Position numbers and translations under genes: made by a program | The notes under the pieces: generated by a model | Seen by the model: only the letters and a program-made list of their open reading frames with translations | What the model was told of the DNA's origin: nothing | Database searches by the model: none | In this document: positions 11,771 to 22,371 of the stretch, one piece after another | Position numbering within the stretch: position 1 is the first letter of the stretch | How the letters are laid out: each line of letters opens with the position of its first letter | Assembly (NCBI RefSeq): GCF_003573695.1 | Contig: NW_020621603.1 | Location: forward strand, 17,285,116 to 17,349,115 | Reading direction: 5' to 3' | Origin: Papaver somniferum | Lineage: Eukaryota > Streptophyta > Magnoliopsida > Ranunculales > Papaveraceae | DNA length: 64,000 bases

Positions 11771-13490
11771 ATGAAGGAAAAAGAACGTAACAAGTAAGTG
11801 ATTAATTCTTTAGCTCAAATAAAATTAGGGTAATTGATTTTCTTTTCCAATTTTTGTTTGATTGTTACTGTTTTTCTGATTGTATCTATAAATTAATGAT
11901 ATGGGTTGCTATATTTGTTTATTTTGAAGTGATATGGCAGTGAAATTATGGATGACCAGTTTATAGTGCTAGGGTAATGTGTCCTGTGAAGAAAAATTGG
12001 ATTTTTTCAACTTTTTCTTTTTTTCTTTTCTGTAGCTTTCCGTAACTTTATGTATGTGTTTGTTTGTCTGCTTTTAGAAAAGAGAAAAGATTCTTTTGAA
12101 ATATGATGTTTTGGTTATTATAATTGTTGAACAGTGTGTTATAGGACCACTTGTGTTTCACTGGACATATTAAAGGAATGTATTGCATTTTTTGTGTGGA
12201 TTATTGTACTCATTTTTCTATTAAATAGTAGTTGCAGATGGTGGTTGTCTGTGTTGAATGATGTGATTAATTGTATGTGTACAGGTTGGCCAAGGATAAG
12301 GATAATCAGGTAAATTCAACACTTTATGCCGAGATATCTTCAGGGGAGGAGAAGGTCGATGAACTAGTTAACTATAAAAAAGGAAAACAGGTTGTGGTGG
12401 ATAGCTCAGGAGATGATGATAGAAGCATTGAGTTGGATGAGTTTGAAGCTCTTGATGAAGAACAACAAGAGTACGAAGCATTGAGTCTGCAAGAGCACAC
12501 TAATTATGTTGTAGATGATGCAGTTGCAACATACTATGAAGGTATAAGTTCTGATGATGAAGATTATGTTCCTAGCAGCAAGGACCTTATCTTAGAAGTA
12601 TGTAATGAAGAGGATGAATACCATACAGGAACTGATAGTGATGAGTTTGATGATATGACAACTGATCCTGAAGATGGTGATGAGATAATTATAAATAGTG
12701 ATGTGGATGAGGAATTTTGTAAAGAAGATGATTATGACCATTCTGAATTTGTGTTAAGTACTGAAAATCTTTATAAGAATTAAGATGTTGATGATGATGA
12801 TTTGTATGTTACGAAAGTTCCACCTGATTTGTTATATGTTGGTATGGAATGGGCTAACAGTGAGGAGTGCAGGGTATATTTGAGAGATTTAGCAATAAAG
12901 AAACATTTCTGCATTAAAAAGATTATGAGCAACAGTGAGAGACAAGAATGGAGTGTAGCGCTGAAGGTTGTCGTTGGAGAGTTAATTGTAGTTATACCAA
13001 TAGGAAGGCCTCATTTCGAATTAAATCTGGACATTTGAAGCACTCTTGTAAGCCCTTAGGTAAGATTTTTTTTTTCCATTTCCTTCGCATTTTTATACCA
13101 ATTTCGTTTGGATTAGTTGATATCGTATGTGGTTGTTGCCTTTTAATAATTTTGTTTGTAGGTTTGGAAAATCCCATGGCTAATGCACGATGGGTTTCTT
13201 GGAGGATAATGGGGTACATGAAGGACCACATTAAATGCAAACCTTCTACCATTATGAATAGAATGAAGAGGAAGCATGGAGTTACCATATCTTATTGGAC
13301 TGCTTGGCATGCTAGGCACATGTGCTTAGAGAGGATATTTGGTTCATACGAAAAAAGCTATAGGTATGCCATTTTTATTTATGCAAGTATAGAAGTTAGA
13401 AGATAATAATGAAATTGATAAGGCTGACCATTTTGTGCATGTTGCAGGCAAGTCCCCGAAATTTATGCGAGTATAGAAGTTACTAACTGA
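11771..13490 (+). pseudogene. MULE transposase, N-terminal half only
   Basis: Four exons can be read: 11,771-11,793 (MKEKERN plus a split codon), 12,285-13,059, 13,162-13,363 and 13,448-13,490. All junctions are GT-AG and all phases agree. Exon 2 encodes a very acidic region (runs of D/E) and then YVGMEWANSEECRVYLRD, the start of the MuDR DNA-binding region. It continues in another frame with the zinc-binding phrase CSAEGCRWRVNCSY and a later C (HSCKPLG). Exon 3 gives WRIMGYMKDHIKCKP and WTAWHARHMCLERIFGSYE, typical of MULE transposases just before the DDE core. The frame then ends after 14 codons. Defects: TAA at 12,781-12,783 and a one-base shift near 12,945. Confidence 0.8.
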
Positions 13491-13501
13491 AGTTAACTTT
13501 A

Positions 13502-13627
13502 ACTAACAGTTTGACCAGGTGACTTCGCTGACTAACGGGGTCAACGACCCAAACTCTAAAACGGACAAACTTACGACCCAAACTCAAAGACATACCAAAA
13601 CTTACGACCCAAACACTAATTAACTCT
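13502..13627 (-). repeat. MULE right terminal inverted repeat
   Basis: Reverse complement of 11,449-11,574 with a single mismatch. Carries the same three internal phrases, here ACGACCCAAAC on the plus strand. Confidence 0.9.
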
Positions 13628-13687
13628 ACTACATAATGGATTATGGTCTAATAATATTCATTAAAATAATGGTTACCAAACAGCCCC

Positions 13688-14556
13688 TTGGCCTATTTCA
13701 TTTGCATTTCTAGTTTAGATGATTAACACGATTACATTAAGATGCTAAAGATCAAGGAAAATAAATATATTCACTAACAAATCGATTATGAATTCAGAGG
13801 TTGAATTACTTTGTTAATTGGATTTCAAACTCAATGTCAATTATTGTGTGTTTGTGTATATGTTGTTGTTGTTTTGGCGTTCATCGTTGTTCGTAAAGAT
13901 ACTCATAGTCTGTATGGATATCAGAAGCAGAAATTATAAGCAAAATATTTTTGCTTCACAAAAAATTAACTTTTTAACTTCTAAAAGTCATTCGAAAATT
14001 GTGTACTCAAACTAACTTGTGACTTTTCTACTTTCAAAAGTCAAAAAGAAACTTCTAGAGTGACATGCGAACAAGCTATCAATTTCAACCCAACTTTTTC
14101 AATAAAACATCACCCTGTTAGTATTTTATTCTTAACCTAAATCAAAAATACCATTTTAGTCTATCAAGCTCAGCATTTTAGACCAACAATAGCCCACAAA
14201 GTCCAGTAATTTAGTCCACCAATATGGCAACTTCTTATGAGCAGAGCCAGAGCTGACAAGAACATAGAAAATAAAGTGGGGAAGAGTCAACTACTTAGCT
14301 GAAATTGTAACCAAATTATAATAATTTAAACAGAAAATAAGTCAACATAATGAAACGCAATTGATACAGTTCATTCATGAGTTATCCAAATGTTAGCTCT
14401 TCAAGATTTTTTCACAAATTCTAAATATGGCCTCGTGCGCGCAAAACTTATACAAAGAGGATTTGGTTTTTGTATACTGGAGTGTGTTGTCAAATGCAAC
14501 CTGTAAGACTTGTTTACTAGTATTGCGTAAATTCTAGAACTATTTCATTTGCTAAA
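13688..14556. repeat. Dispersed ~0.9-kb repeat, copy B
   Basis: Close copy of 2,680-3,553, including its internal MITE-like block (about 13,908-14,080). It continues at 14,556 into GAGGCGCTCGGCTTTCTTTG, a phrase copy A has lost and copy C keeps at 18,013. No coding potential. Confidence 0.8.
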
Positions 14557-14924
14557 GAGGCGCTCGGCTTTCTTTGCTATGTCATCCAATGCGCTCCAAC
14601 CAAGGTTGGCATACGATGTTCATTATCTGTATTTCTGTGCGGTGGCTGCAGAAGCTAATTGAACGAACTGAAGCTAACTGGGGCATACTGGATAGGTAAC
14701 GATGATTCACCTTGACCTAGCTTTTGGCTTTAACGCAAGTGTTTGGTGTGTTCCATGTTGGCACATGAGCTTATAACTGCAGCATTTATTTTTTTCTTGT
14801 TTCTTGGTGAAGTATTCCTCGTCCAATTTTTGCTCAAGTCTTTCACAAATTATATGTAGTTCGTACTTTTCTCTTGTTCCTTTTTTACTTTTTCTTACCC
14901 AAGTAGCTTTTTCTGCACCGACAG
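14557..14924. other. Non-coding, nothing recognised
   Basis: After the GAGGCG phrase shared with copy C the sequence is unique in the window. It has a few pyrimidine-rich tracts and no credible frame. It may be intron or leader of the kinase-family fragment that follows. Confidence 0.4.
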
Positions 14925-15652
14925 CTTAAACCTGAGGAGAAACGTTGAATGGAAGAGCTGCAATGTAATATTGTTGCCAGGAAATGTTCTGATCCAAAAG
15001 TACTTCGCTTAAGATTGGTTGGATCGCCTAGTAAGGAGCTAGCTTAGTGCCTATTGAGCTAGAGGATTCACCTGAAGGACATCTTGAAAACAATCAGATC
15101 CAGGAACTTGTCCATTTTTCATTTTGGAAGTTAGTGATGACCTGAAGAAAGAGGAGTCATTTCACAAGAACACGGCATGGTGCAGTGCAGCTCAGAGAGT
15201 GACAGACATGGTCGGTTCAGATCGTCAAACATCAAAGCATCTGGAAGAAAATTCACAGACTCCATGATAAAATTCAAACTTTCACATCCAAAGCCTTTCT
15301 CTAAACTTGACTGTGAATCTGAAATAGAAGCGATGAGCTATAGGTCAGATATTCACTACAATGGAAATGAAAGAGAAGCATTTTCTCTAGCAAGAGTGCA
15401 GCTTTTGGTCCACCACATCTTTGTTCACTCTGCCAACTCAGGGGACCTGAATTTGGAAAAACCACCATGCATGGCGATTCAGCTACACTGAGTTGGAACT
15501 TGCCACATGAGGATTTTCCCAAGCAAGTTCTTAGCGGAAGGTGGGTTTGGGTCTGTCCACAGGGGAGTCCTACCAAATTGCCAGTCGGTCTCTGTCAAGC
15601 AACATAAATTAGCTAGTTCTCAAGGGGATCAAGAATTTTGTTCAAGTTGAGG
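14925..15652 (+). pseudogene. Receptor-like/inactive kinase family gene fragment
   Basis: Broken pieces in three frames match, in order, a plant kinase family annotated as inactive protein kinase SELMODRAFT_444075-like. They are PFFILEVSDDLKKEESF (about 15,110-15,160), FSKLDCESEIEAMSYRSD (15,297-15,350), PPHLCSLCQLRGPEFGK (15,410-15,463) and the kinase start [15 protein letters not shown] (15,528-15,575). That last piece contains the Gly-rich loop, followed by [15 protein letters not shown] with the Lys of subdomain II. It then stops, so everything after subdomain II is missing. Stops and indels between the pieces show it is dead. The family assignment is from memory of the motif order and is firm for the last two pieces. 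Confidence 0.8.
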
Positions 15653-15788
15653 CTCCTTATTCCCTCTCCCTGCTTACATAGAAAAGAAGATGAGACAAAT
15701 TATGAGGAAGTTTTTTGTGGGGAGAATGTGTTGGGTTTCATGATAAAAAATTTGTGACTATCATCTAGATAAAACAAACCAAGCGCGC

Positions 15789-15960
15789 TTCAAGTACAAT
15801 GGTTGTGGAGGTTTGAGTATGAGAAACAAGCTTTGTGGAGAGATTGTTGCAGAGAAGACGAAAGACAGCCCAAATGTCATGATTGTGAAGGAAGAAACAC
15901 AAAAAATCTGCAATACTTTTGCAAGTCTTTCAAGATTGAATGGCCTCAACTTTCAATGAC
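15789..15960 (+). pseudogene. Short LINE ORF2 fragment
   Basis: One frame reads VQWLWRFEYEKQALWRD, close to the phrase KWLWRF-E-ALW found downstream of reverse transcriptase in plant LINEs. The rest does not align to anything I know. A small leftover, not a complete element. Confidence 0.45.
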
Positions 15961-17700
15961 AATTGAAATGGCTATGGCTTGGTATTCCAGTTTTACCATA
16001 TGGCCTGTAAGCAATTTTAGTACACATAATTTCATATTCCCTCATAATTAGAATTGTTTTGAACTGCTAGCACCAAATCTAAACAACAGTACCTCATAGA
16101 AAATCTCACCCTTTAAAGTTCCACACTTCTATGACAGCCATACGTAGTGGTTCAGTTAGTGCTGTCAGACATAGAGTACGCTATAGTCGTTAGATTGGAT
16201 AGTAGAACCAAAACAAAAATCAACGGCAATAACGTAACCCTAAACTTAGGGCAGATCTCTAACCCTATAAGTAGTTTAGTTTCCTACTAGTGTTTCCCAT
16301 TTGTGCCTCCATCCCTCTTCTGAGTAGGAAACAAAGGAACCCTAAAAACAAACAACCACAGTTCAGTTCTCTCATCTATCTACGATTATGGTGATCATCA
16401 ACCGAAGTGGTGGTTCAATAGCATCAACATCACCAACTAAAAGCTATTAGCACGATGATTTCTCCTCTCAAAATGTAAATCTATTATCATTATAATTACC
16501 CGCCGGGACACACCTGGCCGATCTCTTTCTGTATCCAACACTAGTGAACTCCATATTTGACCTTCTTAGGTATGTGATCATTGGGAAGTTGATGTATGTG
16601 AACCAATTACCAAATAAGTAAATAAATTATGAAATGAGATAATTTCTGTTCGTTTTATTTCTTTTTGTGTTGATTTCCAATTTTCCATCCATGAAAATAC
16701 TACGTAATCTGGATGTAAAAGGCTGAATAAGAAGTTTGAACAAGAGAACAAGAAATTGCCAAAGATGAAGGAGTTATGTTTTATTGAGTTGTGCATCCTA
16801 TTTATGTCTTTAGAAAATGTTATACTGAAAGTTCAACAGAATGTGGCGTTTTTTTTTTGTGTTCCCACTGTGGCTGCACATTGCATTTATAGGTTCTTGA
16901 TCCACTCTTTAACCTTATGAAGATGTTGGTTTAATTTTTGGTTCGTAATTTACAATTTCCTGGCAATATAGAACATCCTTTTTGCTTGGCAAGGCCTTTG
17001 ATACAACAAAGTTGGTTACCCACGAACTCTCCACATGGTCATGTTCTGGCAACGGGTCTAGCCAAGGTGGTGCTTCTGCAGGAGCCTTATCAGAGCTATC
17101 AGTATGTCTCGCAGGCACCAATAAACACCGACATACAAACAACTGAAAGGGCCAGACGGATGCAGCATTGACAGACTTTGCCGATAAGCAGCATATCATT
17201 CTTGTTCTCTAACTTAATTTGTTTTCTTCCGTGTATTTTTTTGTTTGGAAGCTGTTTTCGAATGTAGTACATCCTTCAGTTGGCTGTTGAAGCATATGTG
17301 ATTATACTTGGTAGAATTGATCTTCCTGATCCTCGACCCAATTGTAACGCAATCAACACGGCCCTTACGTTTTGCATTGAATTTCCTATCAACACTCATC
17401 TAGCTAAAGTGTGTTCACAGAAACTCAGTTTCTGATGATAGCTAGCTACCTAATTGGCATGCATTCCAAGTGGAAAATTCAATGCATTGAAGCTGCACAT
17501 ATTTTTCGGGGGTTCTTCCAGCTGCTATTGTATTTTCGAATACTGAGTTTATATGTGATTTAATTTATCATTTGTTTATATGTTTGTTTTTGTGCATTAC
17601 TAAACTATTGTATTTTCAAATTGTTATCGGATGGTAAATCATATGTGCCTTGTAAAGAAATATATAAACAACAATAATAAATTAATAATTAAGAAAAAAA
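15961..17700. other. Intergenic, weak LTR-like promoter block, no gene
   Basis: No gene recognised. From 16,190 to 16,480 there is a block with CCCTATAAGTAG, a C-rich leader and repeated ATCAACATCACC-like phrases. It looks like the promoter part of a retroelement LTR, but no partner copy is present. An open stretch at 16,915-17,199 on both strands matches no family I can name. Confidence 0.35.
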
Positions 17701-17704
17701 TTAC

Positions 17705-18085
17705 ACCATAGTCAATATAGCTCACACATGACACACCCTACGCATTGAACTTGTTTTTACATTTTCAAACTAAGTTTAACACTTTGGACAAGCTTTGGCG
17801 TACTTCATTTGCATTTCTAGTTGAGATCAACAACGATTCTGTTAGATGCAGAAGAACAATACAAGTACAAATATAAACTGAAGAATCGATTACGAAATTC
17901 AGAGGTTCAATTCGTTTGCTAATTGGATTTTAACATCAAGATCAATTTTTGTATGATGTATGATTTCAACATCTGATATGACTGGATGACTGGAGTATGT
18001 TTTTTTTTCTTGAGGCGTTCGGCTTTCTTTGCTGTGTCATCCAGTCATATCAGATGTACTGGTACAATATAAATGCCCTTCTAAT
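17705..18085. repeat. Dispersed repeat, copy C (short)
   Basis: Bases 17,705-17,950 match the start of copy A (TTGAACTTGTTTTTACATTT, then TCGATTACGAAATTCAGAGG) with more divergence than A to B. After a gap, GAGGCGTTCGGCTTTCTTTG (18,013) matches the end of copy B, and CTGGTACAATATAAATGCCC (about 18,058) matches the end of copy A. Copy C therefore keeps pieces that A and B have lost separately. Confidence 0.7.
17969..18057. repeat. Perfect 22-bp inverted repeat with 45-base loop
   Basis: ACATCTGATATGACTGGATG at 17,969 onward (22 bases to 17,990) is perfectly complementary to 18,036-18,057 (ending CATATCAGATGT). The loop contains a T-run and the GAGGCG phrase. It could be a cruciform, an RNA hairpin or the end of a foldback element. 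Confidence 0.75.
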
Positions 18086-18905
18086 TTTGCATAATACTAA
18101 GGTTGTTGCATTTCATGCTTAAAGAGAAAAAAGAAAAACAAATGCAGATAAATACACAAACTCGCTCCGCCAGTGAATTACCTAAAACTCATGTAAAAAT
18201 CGAACCTGATGGTTGGGTGAAATAGTTTGTGCACTACTAACAAATCGATACAAGAATTATTGGGAATATAAACAAAAGAGAATCGCTACTAGAATTCAAA
18301 TTCATGATACGAGTGCGGAGACTCAAAATTACAGTACCCTTAATAGGAGTCTCTATCTTTATCACCACAAACAAAAGAAGCAGCTTAATGACACAACAAA
18401 CACACGCTTATTCGCTAAACAGATGCTCTGTAAGGATAAAAACATGCAAAACTAAGACATGCAAGACCCACCACAAACTAGGAAATTTTGCATCCAAAAC
18501 TACTAGGACGTAGAGTGTATTTTGATCACGACTTATGGATAATAACTGAAAGGGTTGTAAATGTTAGAAAAAACGATTTAAAATTACCAATTTTTCCTTG
18601 GACTATGTTTTGATCCCTAGACCTATTTCCCATTAATTGTTTTTTCTTTTGAATAGATAAAACAATAGTCCCACATTGATAAAAATCTAAAGAGTTTTAG
18701 ACATAAATACCATAGAATTGGCTATAAGGGCATGGCCCTTGGGTCATTAGACTTTTGTGCTTGGAGGGAAGGCTTAGACTAGGGCAAGGTTGTCTTTCCC
18801 GTACGTGCGGTGCTTCGCGCAGAAGCACGCACGCCGCCATCCGGTCGGGTTCGGGTGTGGGTTCATTAGATCCTATCTTTTTGAGCTAAAGTATCTTCTT
18901 CTCAG
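18086..18905. other. Non-coding stretch with an LTR-like GC-rich block
   Basis: No gene. 18,660-18,860 holds AATAGTCCCACATTG, ATAAATACC and a GC-rich stretch (about 18,800-18,850, CGTACGTGCGG and GAAGCACGCACGCC). These are phrases common in plant LTRs. It abuts the truncated 3' end of the DUF247 gene and may be the insertion that cut it. Confidence 0.35.
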
Positions 18906-19823
18906 TTACATTATTAGTAATTTCTCCAATAAGGGCAATAAGTAGAACTGCTGCAAAGAGCGAGATAATCGCCCATGGATGAGTATAACAAGGCAACCTA
19001 GTAAATGCTCGGCGTGTTCACATTGACCCGGATGCGCTTCAAAAGGTATCGTTTCATGAGTTGGTAACATCCGCTGCCACATTTTGGTGATAAACTTATA
19101 AATAACCTCGTAAAGGGAATCCATCCTTTCTGCATTGAAAATTATGTTGTACAAGCATTGAAGGACAGACAACGGAACTTGGTTTTCAAGAAGTAACAAA
19201 TCCTGTTCGACCATAAACAAGAGCCAATCGTTTCTATCAAAAGGGTCGTCTGCAACTGCAACATAGCTTTTCCGTAAATCCGATCTCATTAACATCCCAA
19301 TAATGAACAATCCATCAATTATCATCATTTCTACAAATTCTCTACTGTTCAGGTCAACTGGTTCTGAATAACACTCACGAACTTCTGTTTCCATTTTTTT
19401 AATAGATGAAACACACTCCTCCAACCACGCTTCTGACGTCGCAACTAGCATTCCGGACAAGTCCGGCTTAATAGCGCGAGTGTCTTCTTCTTCTTGAACT
19501 CTACGCGCATACTCCGAATCTCCTTCTCCAGCTCTTTTGGCAAGTAATTTGTGTGCATACAATAACTTCAAATCTTCTCTTGATTTTAAACTTTGGTTTG
19601 TCCGGTGATAAGGACCAATCGAGATAACCTGAGGCATGTATGGACTAGGCTCTCTCATTTTGAGAAACTTTTGAGGAACCTTATGAATAGAGCACCCTCC
19701 CGAAATACGCGAATGGGGTGCACGGATTTGAAGCTTTTTCTTGATTGCATTAGCAATGTTCGTGTTTTCCATTCCACCATCACCAATCATCTTTGATTGC
19801 ATTGTTCCAGTTCCGGAATCCAT
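18906..19823 (-). CDS. DUF247 family protein, C-terminally truncated
   Basis: A single uninterrupted 305-codon frame starts at ATG 19,821-19,823. It opens with a polar leader, then CSIHKVPQKFLKMREPSPYM and PQVISIGPYHR, the DUF247 signature. DGLFIIGMLM and FMVEQDLLLLENQVPLSVL follow, also diagnostic. DUF247 proteins normally exceed 400 residues and end in a membrane segment. Here the frame stops at 18,906 just after HLLGCLVILIHG, so the C-terminal third and membrane anchor are gone. The frame itself has no stops, so truncation is recent or selection was relaxed late. The upstream region has an imperfect duplication of AGTAAATCACATCCCA. The family's biochemical role is unknown; some members act in pollen self-incompatibility. 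Likely a pseudogene in function. Confidence 0.8.
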   Translation of the reverse strand: MDSGTGTMQSKMIGDGGMENTNIANAIKKKLQIRAPHSRISGGCSIHKVPQKFLKMREPSPYMPQVISIGPYHRTNQSLKSREDLKLLYAHKLLAKRAGEGDSEYARRVQEEEDTRAIKPDLSGMLVATSEAWLEECVSSIKKMETEVRECYSEPVDLNSREFVEMMIIDGLFIIGMLMRSDLRKSYVAVADDPFDRNDWLLFMVEQDLLLLENQVPLSVLQCLYNIIFNAERMDSLYEVIYKFITKMWQRMLPTHETIPFEAHPGQCEHAEHLLGCLVILIHGRLSRSLQQFYLLPLLEKLLIM

Positions 19824-20127
19824 TTTATACGACCAAAAGGTAAAGGAGTGATCAACTCGAGAGCAGGGAGAGAAACCTTTGGAATGTGATTTACTTTTAT
19901 TGCCGACCCTTGGGATGTGATTTACTTCGATTGCGAACCCTAGTTGTATGTTGAAAATTCCTTCCCCCTTCTTTAAAAAGTTACTCCAATGTTAGGCTTA
20001 GAAATAATTTAAACTTTTGCCACAGTTGTACCTCTTAGATTCCAAAAACAATTACTACAATCCGCCTGGGTCATACTTCATGCGTTCCGAAATGTACTAT
20101 TGATACTTTTCTTTTTTGCGTTCCGAG

Positions 20128-20603
20128 CAATGTAGTTAATATCGGATATCGGTTCATCTCGGCCGGGACCGATACACTGGTACGATTTTATATCGGGGAT
20201 ATTATCGTTGAAATATCGGTATAATATCGTTTCTAAATTTAGAGACTATAATTTTATATTAAACATTTTCTCCACACATTTTCGGATAAGATATAATAGA
20301 TAACATTAATTTTATCAAAAAAACAAAAGAGTAACTTCGAGAGCTACATGCACCTCTACTACCACCTGGAAGACTTTCTTCGCCAAAATTACCCTTAAAC
20401 TTTATCGAAAACGACCAATACCGTCTCATATCGGGAAATGTAGGAAAATTTCGTATCGACCGATACGGCCGATATTTGACCGAAACGGCCGATATTATCG
20501 GGCGAATATCGTATCCCCGATATCCTTCTTATCGTATCGTTCTGGGCAGATATTCGAAATATCCCCGATATATCGACCGATACGGCCGATATTGACTACA
20601 TTG
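20128..20603. mobile_element. hAT-type non-autonomous element, 476 bp, CGATAT-rich
   Basis: Starts CAATGTAGTTAATATCGG and ends CCGATATTGACTACATTG, an inverted repeat with a T/C change. It is flanked by GTTCCGAG (20,120-20,127) and GTTCCGGG (20,604-20,611), 8-bp target duplications with one mismatch. The interior is full of CGATAT/ATCGGT phrases and has no gene. Length of the duplication and CA...TG ends point to the hAT superfamily. Confidence 0.75.
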
Positions 20604-20611
20604 GTTCCGGG

Positions 20612-21450
20612 AATAGGTTACTTTTTATTTTTATGTTATATATTTCCAAGCCAGTCCCTCCCTACATAATTAGTGATGTCGAATCTTTGTGATATTTGCA
20701 TTCTTATTTGTGCATATTTTAACCGAAATAGATATACTGACAGATTCTCCTGCGATTTATTCCGCATAAGACAAAAAAAAATAGGGATCCACATTCCACC
20801 GTTATTATCCCAGTGTTGAAGATGTTGCTAAAGACGGATGGATTGGCCCTCGGGACACACTCTGCGGGAGAAAAGCGTGGTGAGTTTATCATTTTCCATT
20901 TTAAAAAGATTTCTAACGGAATAATTTTTGTAAATATCCGTTTAATGCGAATTGTCAATTCTAAATTTAGTTAATAAGAGTATAAAAGGAAAATGCTTCA
21001 AGTTCATTGTCGGTTGGACCAAATGAACTTTTAAACTTGGGAAATGCAAAAATAAATTCTCACATCAAACAATGAATATAAGAAAGACAAAAAGAAGACT
21101 CATGTAATATGTGCAAAGTTACACAAAAACACTCGAAGAAGTTTGTTCCTTTTTTTTCAGTACCACAAAACTAGGCATTTGAGTTCTTCAAAAAAAAATT
21201 CAAATGCTTTCACATGTTAATCCTACTTATAACCAGCTTTAATTCATCCTCAGTTTTACCAAAACCCACCTATCTCTTTGTGATAGTTACCTTATAAATT
21301 TCATCAGTCCTTTGATTCATTCAAATCACAAACTCAAGATAGAACATCAAACAAAAACAACTGAGCTAGTTTCATTAAACTTCCATTACATAATATCTTA
21401 CAAGAAGGCCATTGGTATTGGAAAAATCCAGTTCATTACAACCGAAATCA
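20612..21450. other. Intergenic stretch, possible plus-strand promoter at 21,290
   Basis: No gene. AAAAAGATTTCTAACG at about 20,905 recurs at 24,212-24,227, so part is a dispersed repeat. TTATAAAT at about 21,291 is followed by an A/C-rich, leader-like stretch (21,325-21,375), as if a plus-strand transcript began near 21,320. Confidence 0.35.
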
Positions 21451-21636
21451 ATGTCTGCACTTTTTACGAAACCCTCATCTAAATCTTTACATGAGTTCCT
21501 AAGAGATCTCCGAACTGAAAAAAAAAAATTTCATCAACACCAAGATAACCCCGACAAAAACCAACTGTATAAACATCTAACACCCTTACCTATTCAAGAT
21601 TCCCATCGCAAATTACTTCCAACATCGTCTGCATAA
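21451..21636 (+). CDS. Small open frame, 61 codons, unknown
   Basis: ATG at 21,451 to TAA at 21,634-21,636, basic and Ser/Lys-rich, with SSKSLHEFLRDLRTEKKKF near the start. It follows a TATA-like box at 21,291 and a leader-like stretch. I do not recognise it and it could be a chance frame. Confidence 0.25.
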   Translation: MSALFTKPSSKSLHEFLRDLRTEKKKFHQHQDNPDKNQLYKHLTPLPIQDSHRKLLPTSSA

Positions 21637-21739
21637 ACCACAAGACAAAAAAGGTTGCAAAACACAACAACTACATCAAGAAGACTAATAGTGGGAATCA
21701 GAAAGACGTGTTGAAAAGAAATTTATTAATTATATTGAG

Positions 21740-22320
21740 GCTTACCACCACAACTAGAGAACCTTTTCTTTCTGATTATCTGGAGATGCCTATACTCAGA
21801 GCTCTTCTCCTCACCACCAAAGTCTTCTTTCTTATTATTATCACCATCATCACTACCACTTTAAGCATCAAGTTCATTACCATCAGAAGCATCCTCGTTG
21901 TCCTTATCATACTCTTCATCCTTCATACTGTCTCCTTCCATCTCTGGATCTCCATTTGCATATATACCTTCAATATTCTCACCTCTGAATCAATATCAAG
22001 TATTTTTTGTATGGTTCGGGCAAAGATCGGAGGATTAGCTTTCTCATCCAAATGACGCTCAAACCATGCATCCTCTATGCCCTCTCCATTTTTGTCTTTT
22101 CAGCCTCTACATCACTTTCAGACTTTTCAGCATCTTCATCAATCCTTGTCTCCTCAACTTCTTCAGAATCACTTTGTGTTTCACTGTTTCTCTTGGTCCA
22201 AGTATTCAACCTTTTTTTCTCTTCTGTTTCCGAGCATCTCTCACCATACTCTTATCTTTCCATAAAAATACTCAATATTTTTTGTCTCTCCCAAATTTCA
22301 TCCCTGATACTCCCGCAAAA
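21740..22320 (-). other. Acidic coding-like remnant on the minus strand
   Basis: Read on the minus strand, one frame gives MVRDARKQKRKKRLNTWTKR, then runs of Ser, Glu and Asp (SDSEEVEETRIDED). Another frame further left gives SMKDEEYDKDNEDASDG. Alternating basic and acidic blocks suggest the remains of a nuclear, charged protein gene broken by stops. No family recognised. Confidence 0.3.
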
Positions 22321-22371
22321 ACCAGTGAGAAAGAGAGATCTCACAAAAGAAAGGTATAAGAGCTTCCAATC

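Larger units (their letters stand above)
11449..13627 (+). mobile_element. Mutator-like element (MULE), 2,179 bp, terminal inverted repeats 126 bp
   Basis: Inverted ends at 11,449-11,574 and 13,502-13,627 match over 126 bases with one mismatch (TTTTTCC against TTTGTCC in mirrored reading). Inside is a promoter, a small first exon and an acidic protein followed by the MuDR-type DNA-binding region. The DDE catalytic domain is absent, so this is a non-autonomous derivative. The near-identity of the ends points to recent mobility despite the broken gene. A 9-bp target duplication, expected for MULEs, could not be recognised. Confidence 0.85.

Noticed and set aside
11430..13650. A 9-bp target duplication for the MULE
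   Set aside because: Several alignments of the flanks (TAATCTACA against TACTACATA and others) were tried; none matches well enough to claim.
21412..21636. Longer version of the small frame at 21.4 kb
   Set aside because: It would need a TTG start; the first ATG is at 21,451.
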